64,000 nucleotides of DNA from JAURNZ01 sp036337715 (GCA_036337715.1 JAYZDS010000009.1:62001-126000), one strand, 5' to 3'. Shown: positions 1 to 9,549, numbered from the stretch's first letter. The notes: a model not told the origin generated them from the letters alone. Numbers and translations: made by a program.

Positions 1-713
1 CCCGTGTAGGATTTATCGAGCTGAGGGGAACCAAACATAGTAATCGGCGTATGGCACATGCCGCAGTGTGCTGCGCCTTCGACTAGAAAAGCGCCTCTGT
101 TCCATTCCTCAGATCTTGTTGGATCAGGGCGATAAGGACCATCAAAGGGATAGAAAAAAAGCAACTTCCAGCCTAGCATGATTTGTCGCCACTTCATGAA
201 AAATGGAATATCATGTGGCTTATTTTCACGCTCTACTGCGGGAATAGCCATAAAATAGTCGTACATATCATCAATTTCTTGATCTGAGAATTTTGTAAAC
301 CATAAATATGGTAGCGCAGGATAATATTGGCTGCCATCAGGAGCAACACCATGACGCATGGCATTAAAGAATTCTTCTCGAGTCCAATTACCAATGCCTG
401 TTTTTTTATCAGGTGTGATGTTAGGTGAGTAAAACGTGCCTAATTTCACTTGGAAACCAAAAAGTGGAATTTCTGGACGAACCCCATTTCCACCAGCAAA
501 AGGATGGTCTTCGTCAATTGAGTGACAAGCAATACAATCCGAAGCCATAACGAGATATTCGCCACGCTTGATCGCTTCACTTTTTTTATCTTTTGAAAGT
601 TTCAGCTTAGGATATTTAGCCCAATGCTCAACAGGGTTGCGTATATCTTCAGCATAACTATGACTGATGAAAAATAGACTGGCAATTATCGTTATTAACC
701 GTATTATGTACAT
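1..713 (-). CDS. c-type cytochrome, multi-heme (3' part outside window)
   Basis: Periplasmic electron-carrier cytochrome, cut by the left edge; about 237 residues are visible. The ATG at 713-711 opens a signal peptide (MYIIRLITIIASLFFISHSYA) and no stop occurs before base 1. Two heme-binding CxxCH motifs are readable: CIACH near residue 60 and CGMCH near residue 219. The spacing and the segment between them (NITPDKKTGIGNWT, DGSQYYPALPY) resemble the cytochrome subunits of membrane alcohol or gluconate dehydrogenases, which usually carry a third heme in the part missing here. No dehydrogenase subunit is visible, so the electron donor is unknown. It is divergent from folA with about 110 bp between them. 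Class is fairly sure; exact role is not. Confidence 0.8.
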   Translation of the reverse strand, partial: MYIIRLITIIASLFFISHSYAEDIRNPVEHWAKYPKLKLSKDKKSEAIKRGEYLVMASDCIACHSIDEDHPFAGGNGVRPEIPLFGFQVKLGTFYSPNITPDKKTGIGNWTREEFFNAMRHGVAPDGSQYYPALPYLWFTKFSDQEIDDMYDYFMAIPAVERENKPHDIPFFMKWRQIMLGWKLLFFYPFDGPYRPDPTRSEEWNRGAFLVEGAAHCGMCHTPITMFGSPQLDKSYT

Positions 714-837
714 GGATAAACACTATATTAAACATAATTCCATATCTGATCAAGCAGTTTTTCCAGTATAAACAAGGCGTGTATAAAAACATTAGACTTT
801 TGATAATCGAATAGCGCATTATATGAGTAATATTTTT

Positions 838-1329
838 ATGGCTAGATTTATCCTGATTGCAGCATTGAATAACAAACGCACCATTGGTAAAGATGGGGCC
901 ATTCCTTGGCATTTACCCAATGATTTCAAACACTTTAAAAAAACCACGCTCAACAAAACAGTTGTGATGGGTAGAAAAACGTTTGCTAGCCTACCCAATC
1001 AAAACCCTTTACCCAAAAGAAAGAATATCATCTTAAGTAAAACCCTGTTCGAAGCTCCTGGGTTCGTATGCTGTCGCAATGTATCAGATGTCATTGAAAT
1101 GACTAAAACAGAGGATGATGTTTATATCATAGGGGGCCAAAATATCTATGAAGCATTTTTACCCTTAGCATCTCAAATGGTTCTTACACTAGTTGATAAT
1201 GACGTTGTTGGAGATGCTTTTTTCCCAATGTTTGAACCAACACAATGGATAAGGACCGATCTTATCATAGGCACCAAGGATGATTCGCACCCATTTTCCT
1301 ATTCTATCCAGACTTTTAGCAAAACCTAG
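838..1329 (+). CDS. folA: dihydrofolate reductase
   Basis: Reduces dihydrofolate to tetrahydrofolate with NADPH, supplying one-carbon carriers for thymidylate and purine synthesis in the cytosol. The N-terminus reads FILIAALNNKRTIGKDGAIPW followed by HLPNDFKHFK, which carries the active-site acid (D29 in this numbering). The NADPH-binding VVMGRKTF and the IIGGQNIYEAFLP segment follow. Counted from 838 the protein is 163 residues, normal for chromosomal FolA. An in-frame ATG at 823 would add five residues; 838 is preferred because family members begin at the first beta strand and a GAG lies upstream of it. The stop abuts the stop of the convergent thioesterase with no spacing. Confidence 0.93.
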   Translation: MARFILIAALNNKRTIGKDGAIPWHLPNDFKHFKKTTLNKTVVMGRKTFASLPNQNPLPKRKNIILSKTLFEAPGFVCCRNVSDVIEMTKTEDDVYIIGGQNIYEAFLPLASQMVLTLVDNDVVGDAFFPMFEPTQWIRTDLIIGTKDDSHPFSYSIQTFSKT

Positions 1330-1809
1330 TTAAGACACGGGTCTTTTTTGAATCCTTATTAATCTTCGGCTTTCAGCTGCTTTGAACCTTCTTAATTCAA
1401 GCTTTGTTTTTGGGACAAGCTCTGGAACCAAAATTGGGTTGCCATCTTTATCAATTGCCACAAAAACTAAATAAGCTGTGAGAATGTTTTCAATAGCACC
1501 ACCTTTGATATCTTGTCTGGTGACTTTGATACCTATTTCCATAGACGTTCGCCAAGACCGGTTAACTGCACCTGAAATCATAATTTTATCCCCAAGTGTC
1601 GCCGGCTTAATAAAATTGATTTCATCCACACAGGCCGTTACACATATTTGCTCACTGTGAGCTGTGGCAACGATGTAAGCAACCCCATCCATTAATGCCA
1701 TAACATGACCCCCAAACAGTGTATTATTTGGGTTTAGATCACCCGGAAAAACCTGATATACTTGATTTTCTAGTGCACTTTCTGATACTAATTTCTTTTT
1801 AACTTGCAT
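1330..1809 (-). CDS. acyl-CoA thioesterase, hotdog fold (YciA-like)
   Basis: Cytosolic thioesterase expected to hydrolyse acyl-CoA to free acid and CoA. The 159-residue protein has the hallmark NNTLFGGHVMALMDGVAY near residues 28-44, with D41 as the likely catalytic acid, followed by the hotdog strands (CVDEINFIKPATLGDKIMI). This is the hexameric YciA/ACOT architecture with one hotdog domain. The basic C-terminal tail (RRFKAAESRRLIRIQKRP) is somewhat longer than in YciA. It converges on folA without a gap and diverges from topA; a TATAAA lies 12 nt before its ATG. Family is certain; preferred acyl chain cannot be read from sequence. Confidence 0.88.
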   Translation of the reverse strand: MQVKKKLVSESALENQVYQVFPGDLNPNNTLFGGHVMALMDGVAYIVATAHSEQICVTACVDEINFIKPATLGDKIMISGAVNRSWRTSMEIGIKVTRQDIKGGAIENILTAYLVFVAIDKDGNPILVPELVPKTKLELRRFKAAESRRLIRIQKRPVS

Positions 1810-1891
1810 GATGATGTTCTCATTTATAATAATTATATGTTATAAATAACTTTATTGCTGAATATGATTTTTTTTTAAAAAAGGAAAAATA

Positions 1892-4162
1892 ATGCCTAAA
1901 TCGCTACTTATTGTTGAATCGCCCTCGAAAGCTAAGACCATTCAACAGTATCTTAATAATGAATATCAAGTGCTTGCCAGCTACGGGCATGTGCGCGATC
2001 TAATTCCAAAAAACGGTGCGGTTGAACCTGATCACGACTTTAAGATGCATTATGCTGTGATTGAGAGAAATCAAAAGCATGTCGATAAAATCATACAACA
2101 AGCAAAAAAAGCAAATCATATCTATCTTGCAACTGACCCTGATAGAGAGGGTGAGGCAATTGCTTGGCACATTCAACATTTGATTCAGGCTATTCCTGGT
2201 TGCGAAAATAAGCCATGTGACAGGCTTGTTTTTTATCAAATTACAAAAAAAGCTGTCAATGAAGCATTAAAAAAACCAAGAAAAATAGAAATGTCACTGG
2301 TTAATGCGCAACAAGCTAGAAGAGCGCTTGATTATTTGGTTGGTTTTAATCTGTCACCGTTATTGTGGAAAAAAATTCGTCGCGGATTATCAGCGGGCCG
2401 TGTCCAAAGTCCTGCTTTAAAAATGATTGTTGAACGAGAAGACGAAATTCGCAACTTTGTCAGTCAAGAATATTGGAAAATAAATACCGAACATACCAAA
2501 GAAAACATTAGTTTCATTGCTAAATTAACAAAATTCAACGATGACAAGATCGATACGCTTACCATTAAAGACGAATCACAAGCCACTTCAATAGTCAAAG
2601 CCATTGAAGAAGCCAGTCAAGGCAAATTAGTCGTAGATACAATTGTCGAAAAAGAACGCAAACGAAACCCACCACCCCCCTATACAACCTCAACACTTCA
2701 ACAAGATGCTGTCAGAAAATTAAGCTTTAGTGCATCCAGAACCATGCGTATTGCTCAACAATTATATGAGGGCGTTAAAACCAAACAGGGGCAAACAGGT
2801 CTGATTACTTACATGAGAACAGATTCAGTCCAAATGGGGCCTGAAGCCATTGCTCAGGCAAGAGATTACATAGAAAATCAACTTGGAAAAGATTACCTGC
2901 CTGATAAACCTCGCACATTTAAAACTAAAACTAAAAATGCTCAAGAAGCACATGAAGCCATTAGGCCAACAGATTTTACAAGAACACCTGATTCTGTTGC
3001 ATCCTTTCTAGATAAGGATCAACTTAAACTTTATCGCCTTATTTGGCAACGTGCCTTGGCAAGCCAAACAGAAGCAGCAACCTTAGATACTGTTGCAGTC
3101 GATTTAGCTGCAAAAAAAGTTGCTATATTTAGGGCCAACGGCTCAACCATCAAACATCCTGGCTATCTGAAGGTATATGAAGAAGGACAAGATGACAAAA
3201 AAACATCGGTTTTAGATGAGAAAAACCTTCTACCTAAATTAACCAAAGGCGAAACATTAGCCATAGAAAAGCTTAATTCCGAACAACATTTTACAGAACC
3301 ACCAGCCAGATTTAATGAAGCTACCTTGGTCAAACATCTTGAAGAGCTTGGGATTGGTAGACCTTCTACTTATACATCGATTATAAGTACTTTGCTTGAC
3401 CGCGAATATGTCGAAAAAAATGAACAAAAAAGATTTTGTCCGACAGATGTTGGAGAAGTTGTTTGTAACTTTCTCAACAACCATTTTGATAAATATGTTG
3501 AATATGGTTTTACAGCTAATTTAGAAGATGAATTAGATGCGGTGTCACGTGGAGAAATTGAGTGGGTTCCTTTGATGACCAATTTTTGGACACCCTTCCA
3601 TACGCAAATTGACAGCGTCGGCGAAACTGTTCAAAGAAGTGAGGTTACGCAGGAAACACTCGAAGAGAAATGTCCCAAATGTGGAAAGGATTTATATATT
3701 AAGCTAGGTAAACGAGGCAAATTCATCGGCTGTAGTGGCTATCCTGATTGTGACTATACGGCTAATATAGATGGAACTACTGAACCAGAAACACCTGAAT
3801 TAGTTGATAGACAATGTCCAAAATGTGAGGCTGATCTTGTTTACAAGTATGGTAAATATGGCAAATTCATTGGTTGCAGCAAATACCCTGAATGTAAATA
3901 TATCGAATCTTTAAATCAACCTGTCGATACAGGGATAACTTGTCCTGAATGTAATAAAAATAATATTATGAAACGTTTTTCAAGAAGAGGTAAGGTTTTT
4001 TACGGCTGTCAAGGTTATCCTACCTGTAAATATGCCATTTGGAATGAACCAATCAATCAACCCTGTCCTGCTTGTAAATGGCCTATTTTAACAAAAAAAG
4101 TGACTAAGAAATCAGGTGAGCAGATTATCTGTCCAGCATGTAAATATGAAGTCACCGAGTGA
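1892..4162 (+). CDS. topA: DNA topoisomerase I
   Basis: Type IA topoisomerase that relaxes negative supercoils. The 756-residue protein opens with the Toprim domain (LLIVESPSKAKTI and the acidic ATDPDREGEAIAWH). The catalytic tyrosine is Y307 within GLITYMRTDS. The C-terminal third carries zinc-ribbon units with CPKCG/CPKCE-type cysteine pairs followed by FIGCS and YPxC, plus two further CPEC/CPAC units at the end. E. coli TopA is 865 residues, so the C-terminal DNA-binding tail is shorter. A clear Shine-Dalgarno (AAGGAA) precedes the ATG. The last 17 bp overlap tsaC, so the two are probably co-transcribed. Confidence 0.97.
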   Translation: MPKSLLIVESPSKAKTIQQYLNNEYQVLASYGHVRDLIPKNGAVEPDHDFKMHYAVIERNQKHVDKIIQQAKKANHIYLATDPDREGEAIAWHIQHLIQAIPGCENKPCDRLVFYQITKKAVNEALKKPRKIEMSLVNAQQARRALDYLVGFNLSPLLWKKIRRGLSAGRVQSPALKMIVEREDEIRNFVSQEYWKINTEHTKENISFIAKLTKFNDDKIDTLTIKDESQATSIVKAIEEASQGKLVVDTIVEKERKRNPPPPYTTSTLQQDAVRKLSFSASRTMRIAQQLYEGVKTKQGQTGLITYMRTDSVQMGPEAIAQARDYIENQLGKDYLPDKPRTFKTKTKNAQEAHEAIRPTDFTRTPDSVASFLDKDQLKLYRLIWQRALASQTEAATLDTVAVDLAAKKVAIFRANGSTIKHPGYLKVYEEGQDDKKTSVLDEKNLLPKLTKGETLAIEKLNSEQHFTEPPARFNEATLVKHLEELGIGRPSTYTSIISTLLDREYVEKNEQKRFCPTDVGEVVCNFLNNHFDKYVEYGFTANLEDELDAVSRGEIEWVPLMTNFWTPFHTQIDSVGETVQRSEVTQETLEEKCPKCGKDLYIKLGKRGKFIGCSGYPDCDYTANIDGTTEPETPELVDRQCPKCEADLVYKYGKYGKFIGCSKYPECKYIESLNQPVDTGITCPECNKNNIMKRFSRRGKVFYGCQGYPTCKYAIWNEPINQPCPACKWPILTKKVTKKSGEQIICPACKYEVTE

Positions 4163-4700
4163 AATTTATATTAGCAAAAGTGTTTCATGCCTACAATCAG
4201 GCAAAGTAATTGCTTATCCAACTGAATCTTGTTTTGGACTTGGGTGCGATCCAAATAATAGTCAAGCCATTAATGATATTTACGAGTTAAAATCACGACC
4301 AGCACGAATGCCATTCATTATTATCATTAGTCAGTGGGCACACCTAAATGACTTTGATTGCGTGATTTCAGTTGAACAACGAAAGCTTTTAACCAAGTCA
4401 TGGCCAGGACCAACAACTTGGCTAATTCCCCTTAGAAAGCATCACATGCTTGCATCTAAAGAACAAAAAATTGCAGTTCGTATGACAGAGCATTCAATCG
4501 CTAAAGCTATATGTGATCATTGGCATGGTGCGATTGTTTCAACGAGTGCGAATCCACATGGCTTACCAAGCGCCAAAACTGCTAAGGAAGTAGATGATTA
4601 CTTTGGTAACAAAATTTCATATGTTTTTGACGGTCCAATTGGCAGTCGCAATAAACCAAGTGATATTTTTGACCTTGAAACAAATCAACAACTAAGGTAA
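4146..4700 (+). CDS. tsaC: L-threonylcarbamoyladenylate synthase
   Basis: Makes threonylcarbamoyl-AMP from threonine, bicarbonate and ATP, the first step of the t6A modification of ANN-decoding tRNAs. It is a single YrdC domain of 184 residues: the SGKVIAYPTESCFGLGCD segment near the N-terminus, the basic LKSRPARMPFIIIIS strand, and STSANPHGLPSA near residue 140 are all family signatures. The open frame extends upstream to 4116 inside topA, but the ATG at 4146 fits TsaC N-termini and gives an ordinary 17-bp overlap with topA. It lacks the C-terminal Sua5 domain, so it is the short TsaC form. It converges on queF with an 8-bp gap. Confidence 0.92.
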   Translation: MKSPSEIYISKSVSCLQSGKVIAYPTESCFGLGCDPNNSQAINDIYELKSRPARMPFIIIISQWAHLNDFDCVISVEQRKLLTKSWPGPTTWLIPLRKHHMLASKEQKIAVRMTEHSIAKAICDHWHGAIVSTSANPHGLPSAKTAKEVDDYFGNKISYVFDGPIGSRNKPSDIFDLETNQQLR

Positions 4701-4708
4701 AAACACTT

Positions 4709-5542
4709 CTATTGCCGCCAATCACGCCCATGGATGTAATTAAACTCTTTTACGCTAGATCTTACTGGTGTTATGTCTATACCACCTCTACGCATAAAAT
4801 TAGCCTGGATATATAACTTATCGGGCTTTAAACTCATTGTAATATCCGAAAAGATGCTATCAATACATTGCTCATGAAAACTTTGATGATTACGATACGA
4901 TAATAAGTACGCAAGTAAACTTTTTTTATCCCAAGAAGCACCATGATATTCGATCAATACTGTCGCCCAATCAGGCTGATTTGTAACTAGACAATTAGCT
5001 CTAAAGAGCTGCGTATATAACTTTTCAGTTTTTTGACCAGATTGTAGATCTAATTTTAGCATTTGGGCAGTTGGCGTCGTATGAGCATCCAGTTGATCAA
5101 TATTTAACTGGTCTATTGAAAACCAATCTTTGAATGGAAGTGAATCGATATTAGATGGGAAAGGGGGATAAGAAATATCAAGTTCAAAATCATTACCTAT
5201 AATTACAGCCAAATCTTTTTTTATGGTCTGATAAACTGATTCGTCGCTATCAAATATATGATTGTTTAAAGAATTTAAATAAAGTTTCAAAGATTTTGAC
5301 TCAACGACTTGTTTACTATTTGTATCAAGTTTAAAAGTAAGTGTTGCAACCTTCGGCAAACCAGAGGGTTGCAAAAATGAAACCTCGTACGCTTGCCAAA
5401 CATCATAGCCAAAAAAACTCAAATGACTTAGCTTGTCTCTAGAACTTGAGCGATTAATTGGTTGAAGTAGCTTTGGGTTATAGGCATCAATCACCACTGA
5501 ACTTTCATGGAGCCACTTTAAACCATCATCTTGCATAAACAT
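4709..5542 (-). CDS. queF: NADPH-dependent 7-cyano-7-deazaguanine (preQ0) reductase
   Basis: Reduces the nitrile of preQ0 to preQ1, the base that is inserted into tRNA during queuosine synthesis. At 277 residues it is the long bimodular form typical of gammaproteobacteria. The N-terminal half carries the family motif ESKSLKLYLNS. The C-terminal half has the catalytic cysteine C184 in FRANCLVTNQPDW and ends with the RRGGIDITPVRS strand. An AAGGA ribosome site precedes the ATG. The partner genes queD and queE lie 4 kb away on the other strand; queC is not in the window. It is the likely first gene of no operon, since rsmA upstream is 35 bp away and may read into it. Confidence 0.95.
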   Translation of the reverse strand: MFMQDDGLKWLHESSVVIDAYNPKLLQPINRSSSRDKLSHLSFFGYDVWQAYEVSFLQPSGLPKVATLTFKLDTNSKQVVESKSLKLYLNSLNNHIFDSDESVYQTIKKDLAVIIGNDFELDISYPPFPSNIDSLPFKDWFSIDQLNIDQLDAHTTPTAQMLKLDLQSGQKTEKLYTQLFRANCLVTNQPDWATVLIEYHGASWDKKSLLAYLLSYRNHQSFHEQCIDSIFSDITMSLKPDKLYIQANFMRRGGIDITPVRSSVKEFNYIHGRDWRQ

Positions 5543-5577
5543 TATCCTTAAAAAATAAAAAATATATCATTTATTAA

Positions 5578-6360
5578 CTACTTAAACAACTTTTGATTAT
5601 TTCTCAACTGTTTCGCTAACTGAATATATTGTTCTACGCTAAGTTGCTCAGGCCTTAGTTCTGGATTGATATTTAATGCATTTAACGCATCAATAGAAAA
5701 AAACTTTGATAGTCCGTGTTTGCACTTTTTACGACGTTGACTAAAGGCTGCGGCAGTAACAACTTTTAAATACGCTAATACATCATTTGAGCACAATGCT
5801 TTTGCTAATGGTGTCAACCTAATGATGGATGATTGTACTTTTGGTGGTGGATCAAATGACTCTGGCGAGACGTTTAATAGTGGCTCAACGGTAAAATACG
5901 TTTGGAGAATAATGCTAAGCCTACCAAAATCTTTTTTTCCAGGCTGTGCCATCGTTCTATCTGCAACTTCTTTTTGCATCATTAAAACAGCTTGTTTGAT
6001 GTTTATTTGAGACTCTACCCAAAGACACATTAATTCACTGGCTATGTTGTAGGGTAAATTTCCAACAATGACATCATCAGACTTTAAACCTTGCCATGGA
6101 TAAAGTAACGCGTCTTGATTAATGATAGATATGTTTTTTTCACTATATTTTTTTTTAAGCCAACCACACCAACGATCATCGAGTTCAATGGCGTTTACTT
6201 TTAAACCATGTTCAAGAAGACAATGGGTTAATGCACCTGCTCCAGGCCCTATTTCAAATACTTTATGATCTTTTGGCAATCCAATAAAATCAATGATTTT
6301 TTGTAAAACAATTTGATCCTTTAAAAAATGCTGACCAAGGCTTTTATTTTTTCGATACAA
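5578..6360 (-). CDS. rsmA: 16S rRNA dimethyladenosine transferase (A1518/A1519)
   Basis: SAM-dependent enzyme that dimethylates two adjacent adenines at the 3' end of 16S rRNA late in 30S assembly. The 260-residue protein shows the N-terminal SLGQHFLKD, SAM motif I FEIGPGAGALTH and catalytic motif IV GNLPYNIAS. The start is a TTG at 6360-6358 with an AAGGA six bases upstream; the nearby ATG is out of frame and stops at once. It follows surA by only 9 bp, so surA and rsmA are co-transcribed. In most gammaproteobacteria pdxA lies between these two genes; here it is absent. Confidence 0.95.
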   Translation of the reverse strand: MYRKNKSLGQHFLKDQIVLQKIIDFIGLPKDHKVFEIGPGAGALTHCLLEHGLKVNAIELDDRWCGWLKKKYSEKNISIINQDALLYPWQGLKSDDVIVGNLPYNIASELMCLWVESQINIKQAVLMMQKEVADRTMAQPGKKDFGRLSIILQTYFTVEPLLNVSPESFDPPPKVQSSIIRLTPLAKALCSNDVLAYLKVVTAAAFSQRRKKCKHGLSKFFSIDALNALNINPELRPEQLSVEQYIQLAKQLRNNQKLFK

Positions 6361-6369
6361 ACATGTTCC

Positions 6370-7263
6370 TTAACTAAAAAACTGAATGTATGCAGAATCG
6401 TGTAGACGTTTCATCCAATGATTGATTGTTTCATCGGCTTTTTGCGATAAAATTGCATTACCTGCCTCTGCTTCAGATATTGCCTTTGGTAATTTTCTCT
6501 CACGGTACCAAATGACATGATAACCATTATCTAATTTAAATGGCCCAATGACAGAAGGTGGTTTTTGGGCAAGGAGTTTTTTATAAAAAACTTCGGGGAT
6601 AGACTCTTTATTTGTGTCAGCAAATGGTGTTCTGATCACAAAAGATTTTATCGAATCAGGAATTTTTGTATGCTCTTTTATCCCTTTCTGCAATCTATTT
6701 GCATGGTCCAATTGCTGTTGTGAGGTTAAATGTTCTTTATTTATTCGATAATCATTGAATTGATAAGTGGTATTTGCTTGCTGCTCAGTACTGATGTGAT
6801 GAGCTATCATTTTAGGTGTAATTTTAATGGTATCTCTAACAACCATTTCCTGAACAAGGTGACTAGTGATATTCTTTTCTACATGCGCTTTAAATTGATC
6901 AAGTGAAATATTGAACTCATTGAGGTGTTTAACAAAGGCATCATCATCCATATGCATGGATGACTGAATCTTTGTTAGCGTGTTATTAACCATTTCATCG
7001 GTAGCTTTAATATGTTGGTTTTTGGCGACACCCAGAATCAAGGCTTGGTCGACCATGAGTGATATCTGCTGTTTTTTTAGATCATTAGCCACATAATCTC
7101 TTTTATCGTCAGGGATTGATGCCAAAGTAGCTTGCATGAATTCATTTACATCATATTGGGTTATAGCATCGTCATTAACAACCACCACCACTTTATCAAC
7201 ATCGCCTGCAAACGAAAGATTGATACTTAAAAAAGTAATCAAGAAAAAGACTATTCGATTCAT
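6370..7263 (-). CDS. surA: periplasmic chaperone SurA, short form
   Basis: Periplasmic chaperone for outer-membrane proteins. The signal peptide (MNRIVFFLITFLSINLSFAG) is followed by a SurA N-terminal chaperone domain (VDKVVVVVNDDAITQYDVNEFM; residues about 20-160) and one parvulin-like region (about 175-265). At 297 residues it lacks the second parvulin domain of the 428-residue E. coli protein. The remaining one is degenerate: the usual GGxLGW loop reads FADTNKES and the HIL strand is not recognisable, although NGYHVIWYRERK is kept. Prolyl isomerase activity is therefore doubtful while chaperone function is likely. AGGAG precedes the ATG. It lies between lptD and rsmA, the conserved neighbourhood. 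Confidence 0.88.
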   Translation of the reverse strand: MNRIVFFLITFLSINLSFAGDVDKVVVVVNDDAITQYDVNEFMQATLASIPDDKRDYVANDLKKQQISLMVDQALILGVAKNQHIKATDEMVNNTLTKIQSSMHMDDDAFVKHLNEFNISLDQFKAHVEKNITSHLVQEMVVRDTIKITPKMIAHHISTEQQANTTYQFNDYRINKEHLTSQQQLDHANRLQKGIKEHTKIPDSIKSFVIRTPFADTNKESIPEVFYKKLLAQKPPSVIGPFKLDNGYHVIWYRERKLPKAISEAEAGNAILSQKADETINHWMKRLHDSAYIQFFS

Positions 7264-7299
7264 ATTACATATCTCCTATGTTTGATTTTAATTGCCTCA

Positions 7300-9543
7300 T
7301 TAGATGGAAGCAAGTATTTCTTCCCCATGATAATCTTTATTAACATTTATAATGGGTCTTGATGAGAAACCCTTTAAGAATAATTCAATGGATGCATACC
7401 ATTGATAATCGTCATCAGAAACAGTACTGTCGGTACTTGTTCCAATATATCTTCGACCAAAATTAATATTGGTTAACCAACAGCATGTGTCATAATTAGA
7501 ACCTATCTCATAACTAAAAAACCGATCATCTTTGAAGTCTTTAACTATGGCTCCATTGATAGTTAAGAATTTAGTAATATACCATGATTGTTTAATCCCC
7601 AGTCTTGACAAATAATCAGTTTTCTCACCAGATGAATCGTCCTGTTGCCTTAAATCGTATGCGTATCTGATAACCCAGTCACTTTGTAAAAAATCTTTAA
7701 ACGATAAATTAGCACCCACATTACGAAAGCTTTTTAGAGATGTATCATAGTTAGCATTGGCATTGACTGCCATCCCACCTTGATCGCCTGAGAAATTAAT
7801 TACCAATGGGTTATACGCATGAGACCCATCATCACAGTCCTGATTTAAACATAACCTTGGCGACTCTAAATTAATCTGCTTACCCATTTCAAACTCATAA
7901 ACACCTTTGGCTACTCGATACATAGTGGACAAACTTAAAACAACCGCATTTTCATCACCAACCCGGTCAACACCATCAAATCTGCGTGCTGAAAATAACG
8001 AACTTAAATTACTATTTGATTTAACACTAGCATCGATAATTGGATAATCATATTGTGATCGATACGGGACATATACATAAAACACCTTAGGTGTAAGTGT
8101 TTGATAAAAATTTGCACCCTTCTTTTCAAAAAAAAGACCTGCCTCCGATGAAAAAGTTGGGATTGCTGACGATTCGGTTTTCACATTATCACTATTGTAG
8201 TAACGAATGATTTCTGCAAATTTATTACGCCAAAACCCATATGGCTTCATGATACTATTTTCAAAGCTAACACCACTGACAACACGATTAATTGAGGCGT
8301 CAAATGCGCCTTGATTGCTGCTTTGCACATTATAATAATGCCCGGCTTCTAAACTTGTCACTAACTGCCATGTTGGATTTAAAGACAAAGTATTTGGTAT
8401 CAGGAATAATACTTCGCTATTTGGAATAACACTTGAATCTGTTACGAAATCGTTCTTATATTTAACAACGTCCAAAGATGCGCTACCCCATTGACCAACT
8501 TGGTCCATAGATACTCTTTCAATAGGATGAAGCGTATCAAGGATATAAAACGTATTTCCGAAATCTCTAAACCAATTTGAATCGCTGAAACGAGTGATAT
8601 CTAATCCAATTGTATTACCGGACCAAGGTATGTATTGATGTTGCCAAGATGCTTGGAAACGTCTTTTTTCTTCCCTTTCATCCCAAATAACTTCAGAACC
8701 AAATTTTCCATTTTGATCAGGTGTTAAGTACCTAAAAAGTTGATTAAACCCAAAACTACCTTTTGTAAATAAGATAGGGGCAAAAACCAAGTCATAATTA
8801 GAAGCTAGATTGAAGTAATATGGCTGCTTATACATGAAGCCATACTCTCTAGTATAATTAACTTCTGGTTTTAAAAGCCCGCTTTTTCGCCCAGATGTAA
8901 TGAAAGAGAAAAACGGAAACTTAAATAATTCTGTACCATTCAATGACAAACCGGGGTTATCCAGTGTTATTAAATTTTCATCAGGATAATAGGTCATATT
9001 TTCTGATGTCATTACCCAAGTAGGATTGGACGGTGGGCAAAAAGAGAGATTGACATCTTTAAAATAAAATATCTTATTGTTTGATCTATTTAGCTTGAGT
9101 GCTTCACCCCAAGCAATATTATCTAAAGCGCCTAACCTATAGTTTAAATTTTTCAAAAACAATCTATCATTTGAAATTTGATAGTTGCCTGTTTTTGCTG
9201 TAGCAATAAAATCTTCTTCCTGGTATGAGGTCAAATCGAGGAAGGCCATACTTTTTAATTTGTTATTTTTGTCCACGGTTAGTAATGCATTCTCAGAAAA
9301 CATCTTAACCCCGTCCTGATTAAGCGTCACTTGTCTTAATTTAGCTTCTTTTCCTAAATATAATTCACTTTCTTTTTCTGTGGTAATGATGGTCTGATTA
9401 TCTGGCAAATGCTGCAAATCTGTAGACAATGGCAAAAATGTACCTGCACAGGCTGAATGATCTGGCTGCCATAAAAGCTCATCGTATAGCCCAGCATACG
9501 CCTGTCCGAAAAAGAGAAAACCTATTAGATATTTATGCCACAC
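7300..9543 (-). CDS. lptD: LPS-assembly outer-membrane protein LptD
   Basis: Outer-membrane beta-barrel that inserts lipopolysaccharide into the outer leaflet. The 747-residue protein has a signal peptide, an N-terminal OstA-type beta-jellyroll (about residues 30-215) and a long C-terminal barrel. The four cysteines needed for the interdomain disulfides are present: C32, C169 (SFCPPSNPTW), C687 and C688 (DTCCWLTN), matching the E. coli arrangement of one, one and a CC pair. The start is GTG at 9543-9541. No Shine-Dalgarno is visible; instead a promoter-like -10 box ends six bases before the GTG. surA follows 36 bp downstream, linking barrel and chaperone. Confidence 0.94.
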   Translation of the reverse strand: MWHKYLIGFLFFGQAYAGLYDELLWQPDHSACAGTFLPLSTDLQHLPDNQTIITTEKESELYLGKEAKLRQVTLNQDGVKMFSENALLTVDKNNKLKSMAFLDLTSYQEEDFIATAKTGNYQISNDRLFLKNLNYRLGALDNIAWGEALKLNRSNNKIFYFKDVNLSFCPPSNPTWVMTSENMTYYPDENLITLDNPGLSLNGTELFKFPFFSFITSGRKSGLLKPEVNYTREYGFMYKQPYYFNLASNYDLVFAPILFTKGSFGFNQLFRYLTPDQNGKFGSEVIWDEREEKRRFQASWQHQYIPWSGNTIGLDITRFSDSNWFRDFGNTFYILDTLHPIERVSMDQVGQWGSASLDVVKYKNDFVTDSSVIPNSEVLFLIPNTLSLNPTWQLVTSLEAGHYYNVQSSNQGAFDASINRVVSGVSFENSIMKPYGFWRNKFAEIIRYYNSDNVKTESSAIPTFSSEAGLFFEKKGANFYQTLTPKVFYVYVPYRSQYDYPIIDASVKSNSNLSSLFSARRFDGVDRVGDENAVVLSLSTMYRVAKGVYEFEMGKQINLESPRLCLNQDCDDGSHAYNPLVINFSGDQGGMAVNANANYDTSLKSFRNVGANLSFKDFLQSDWVIRYAYDLRQQDDSSGEKTDYLSRLGIKQSWYITKFLTINGAIVKDFKDDRFFSYEIGSNYDTCCWLTNINFGRRYIGTSTDSTVSDDDYQWYASIELFLKGFSSRPIINVNKDYHGEEILASI

Positions 9544-9549
9544 CTAAAA

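Noticed and set aside
658..912. 84-residue open frame on the minus strand across the cytochrome/folA gap
   Set aside because: It overlaps the real cytochrome start and the folA N-terminus in other frames and has no recognisable features or ribosome site.
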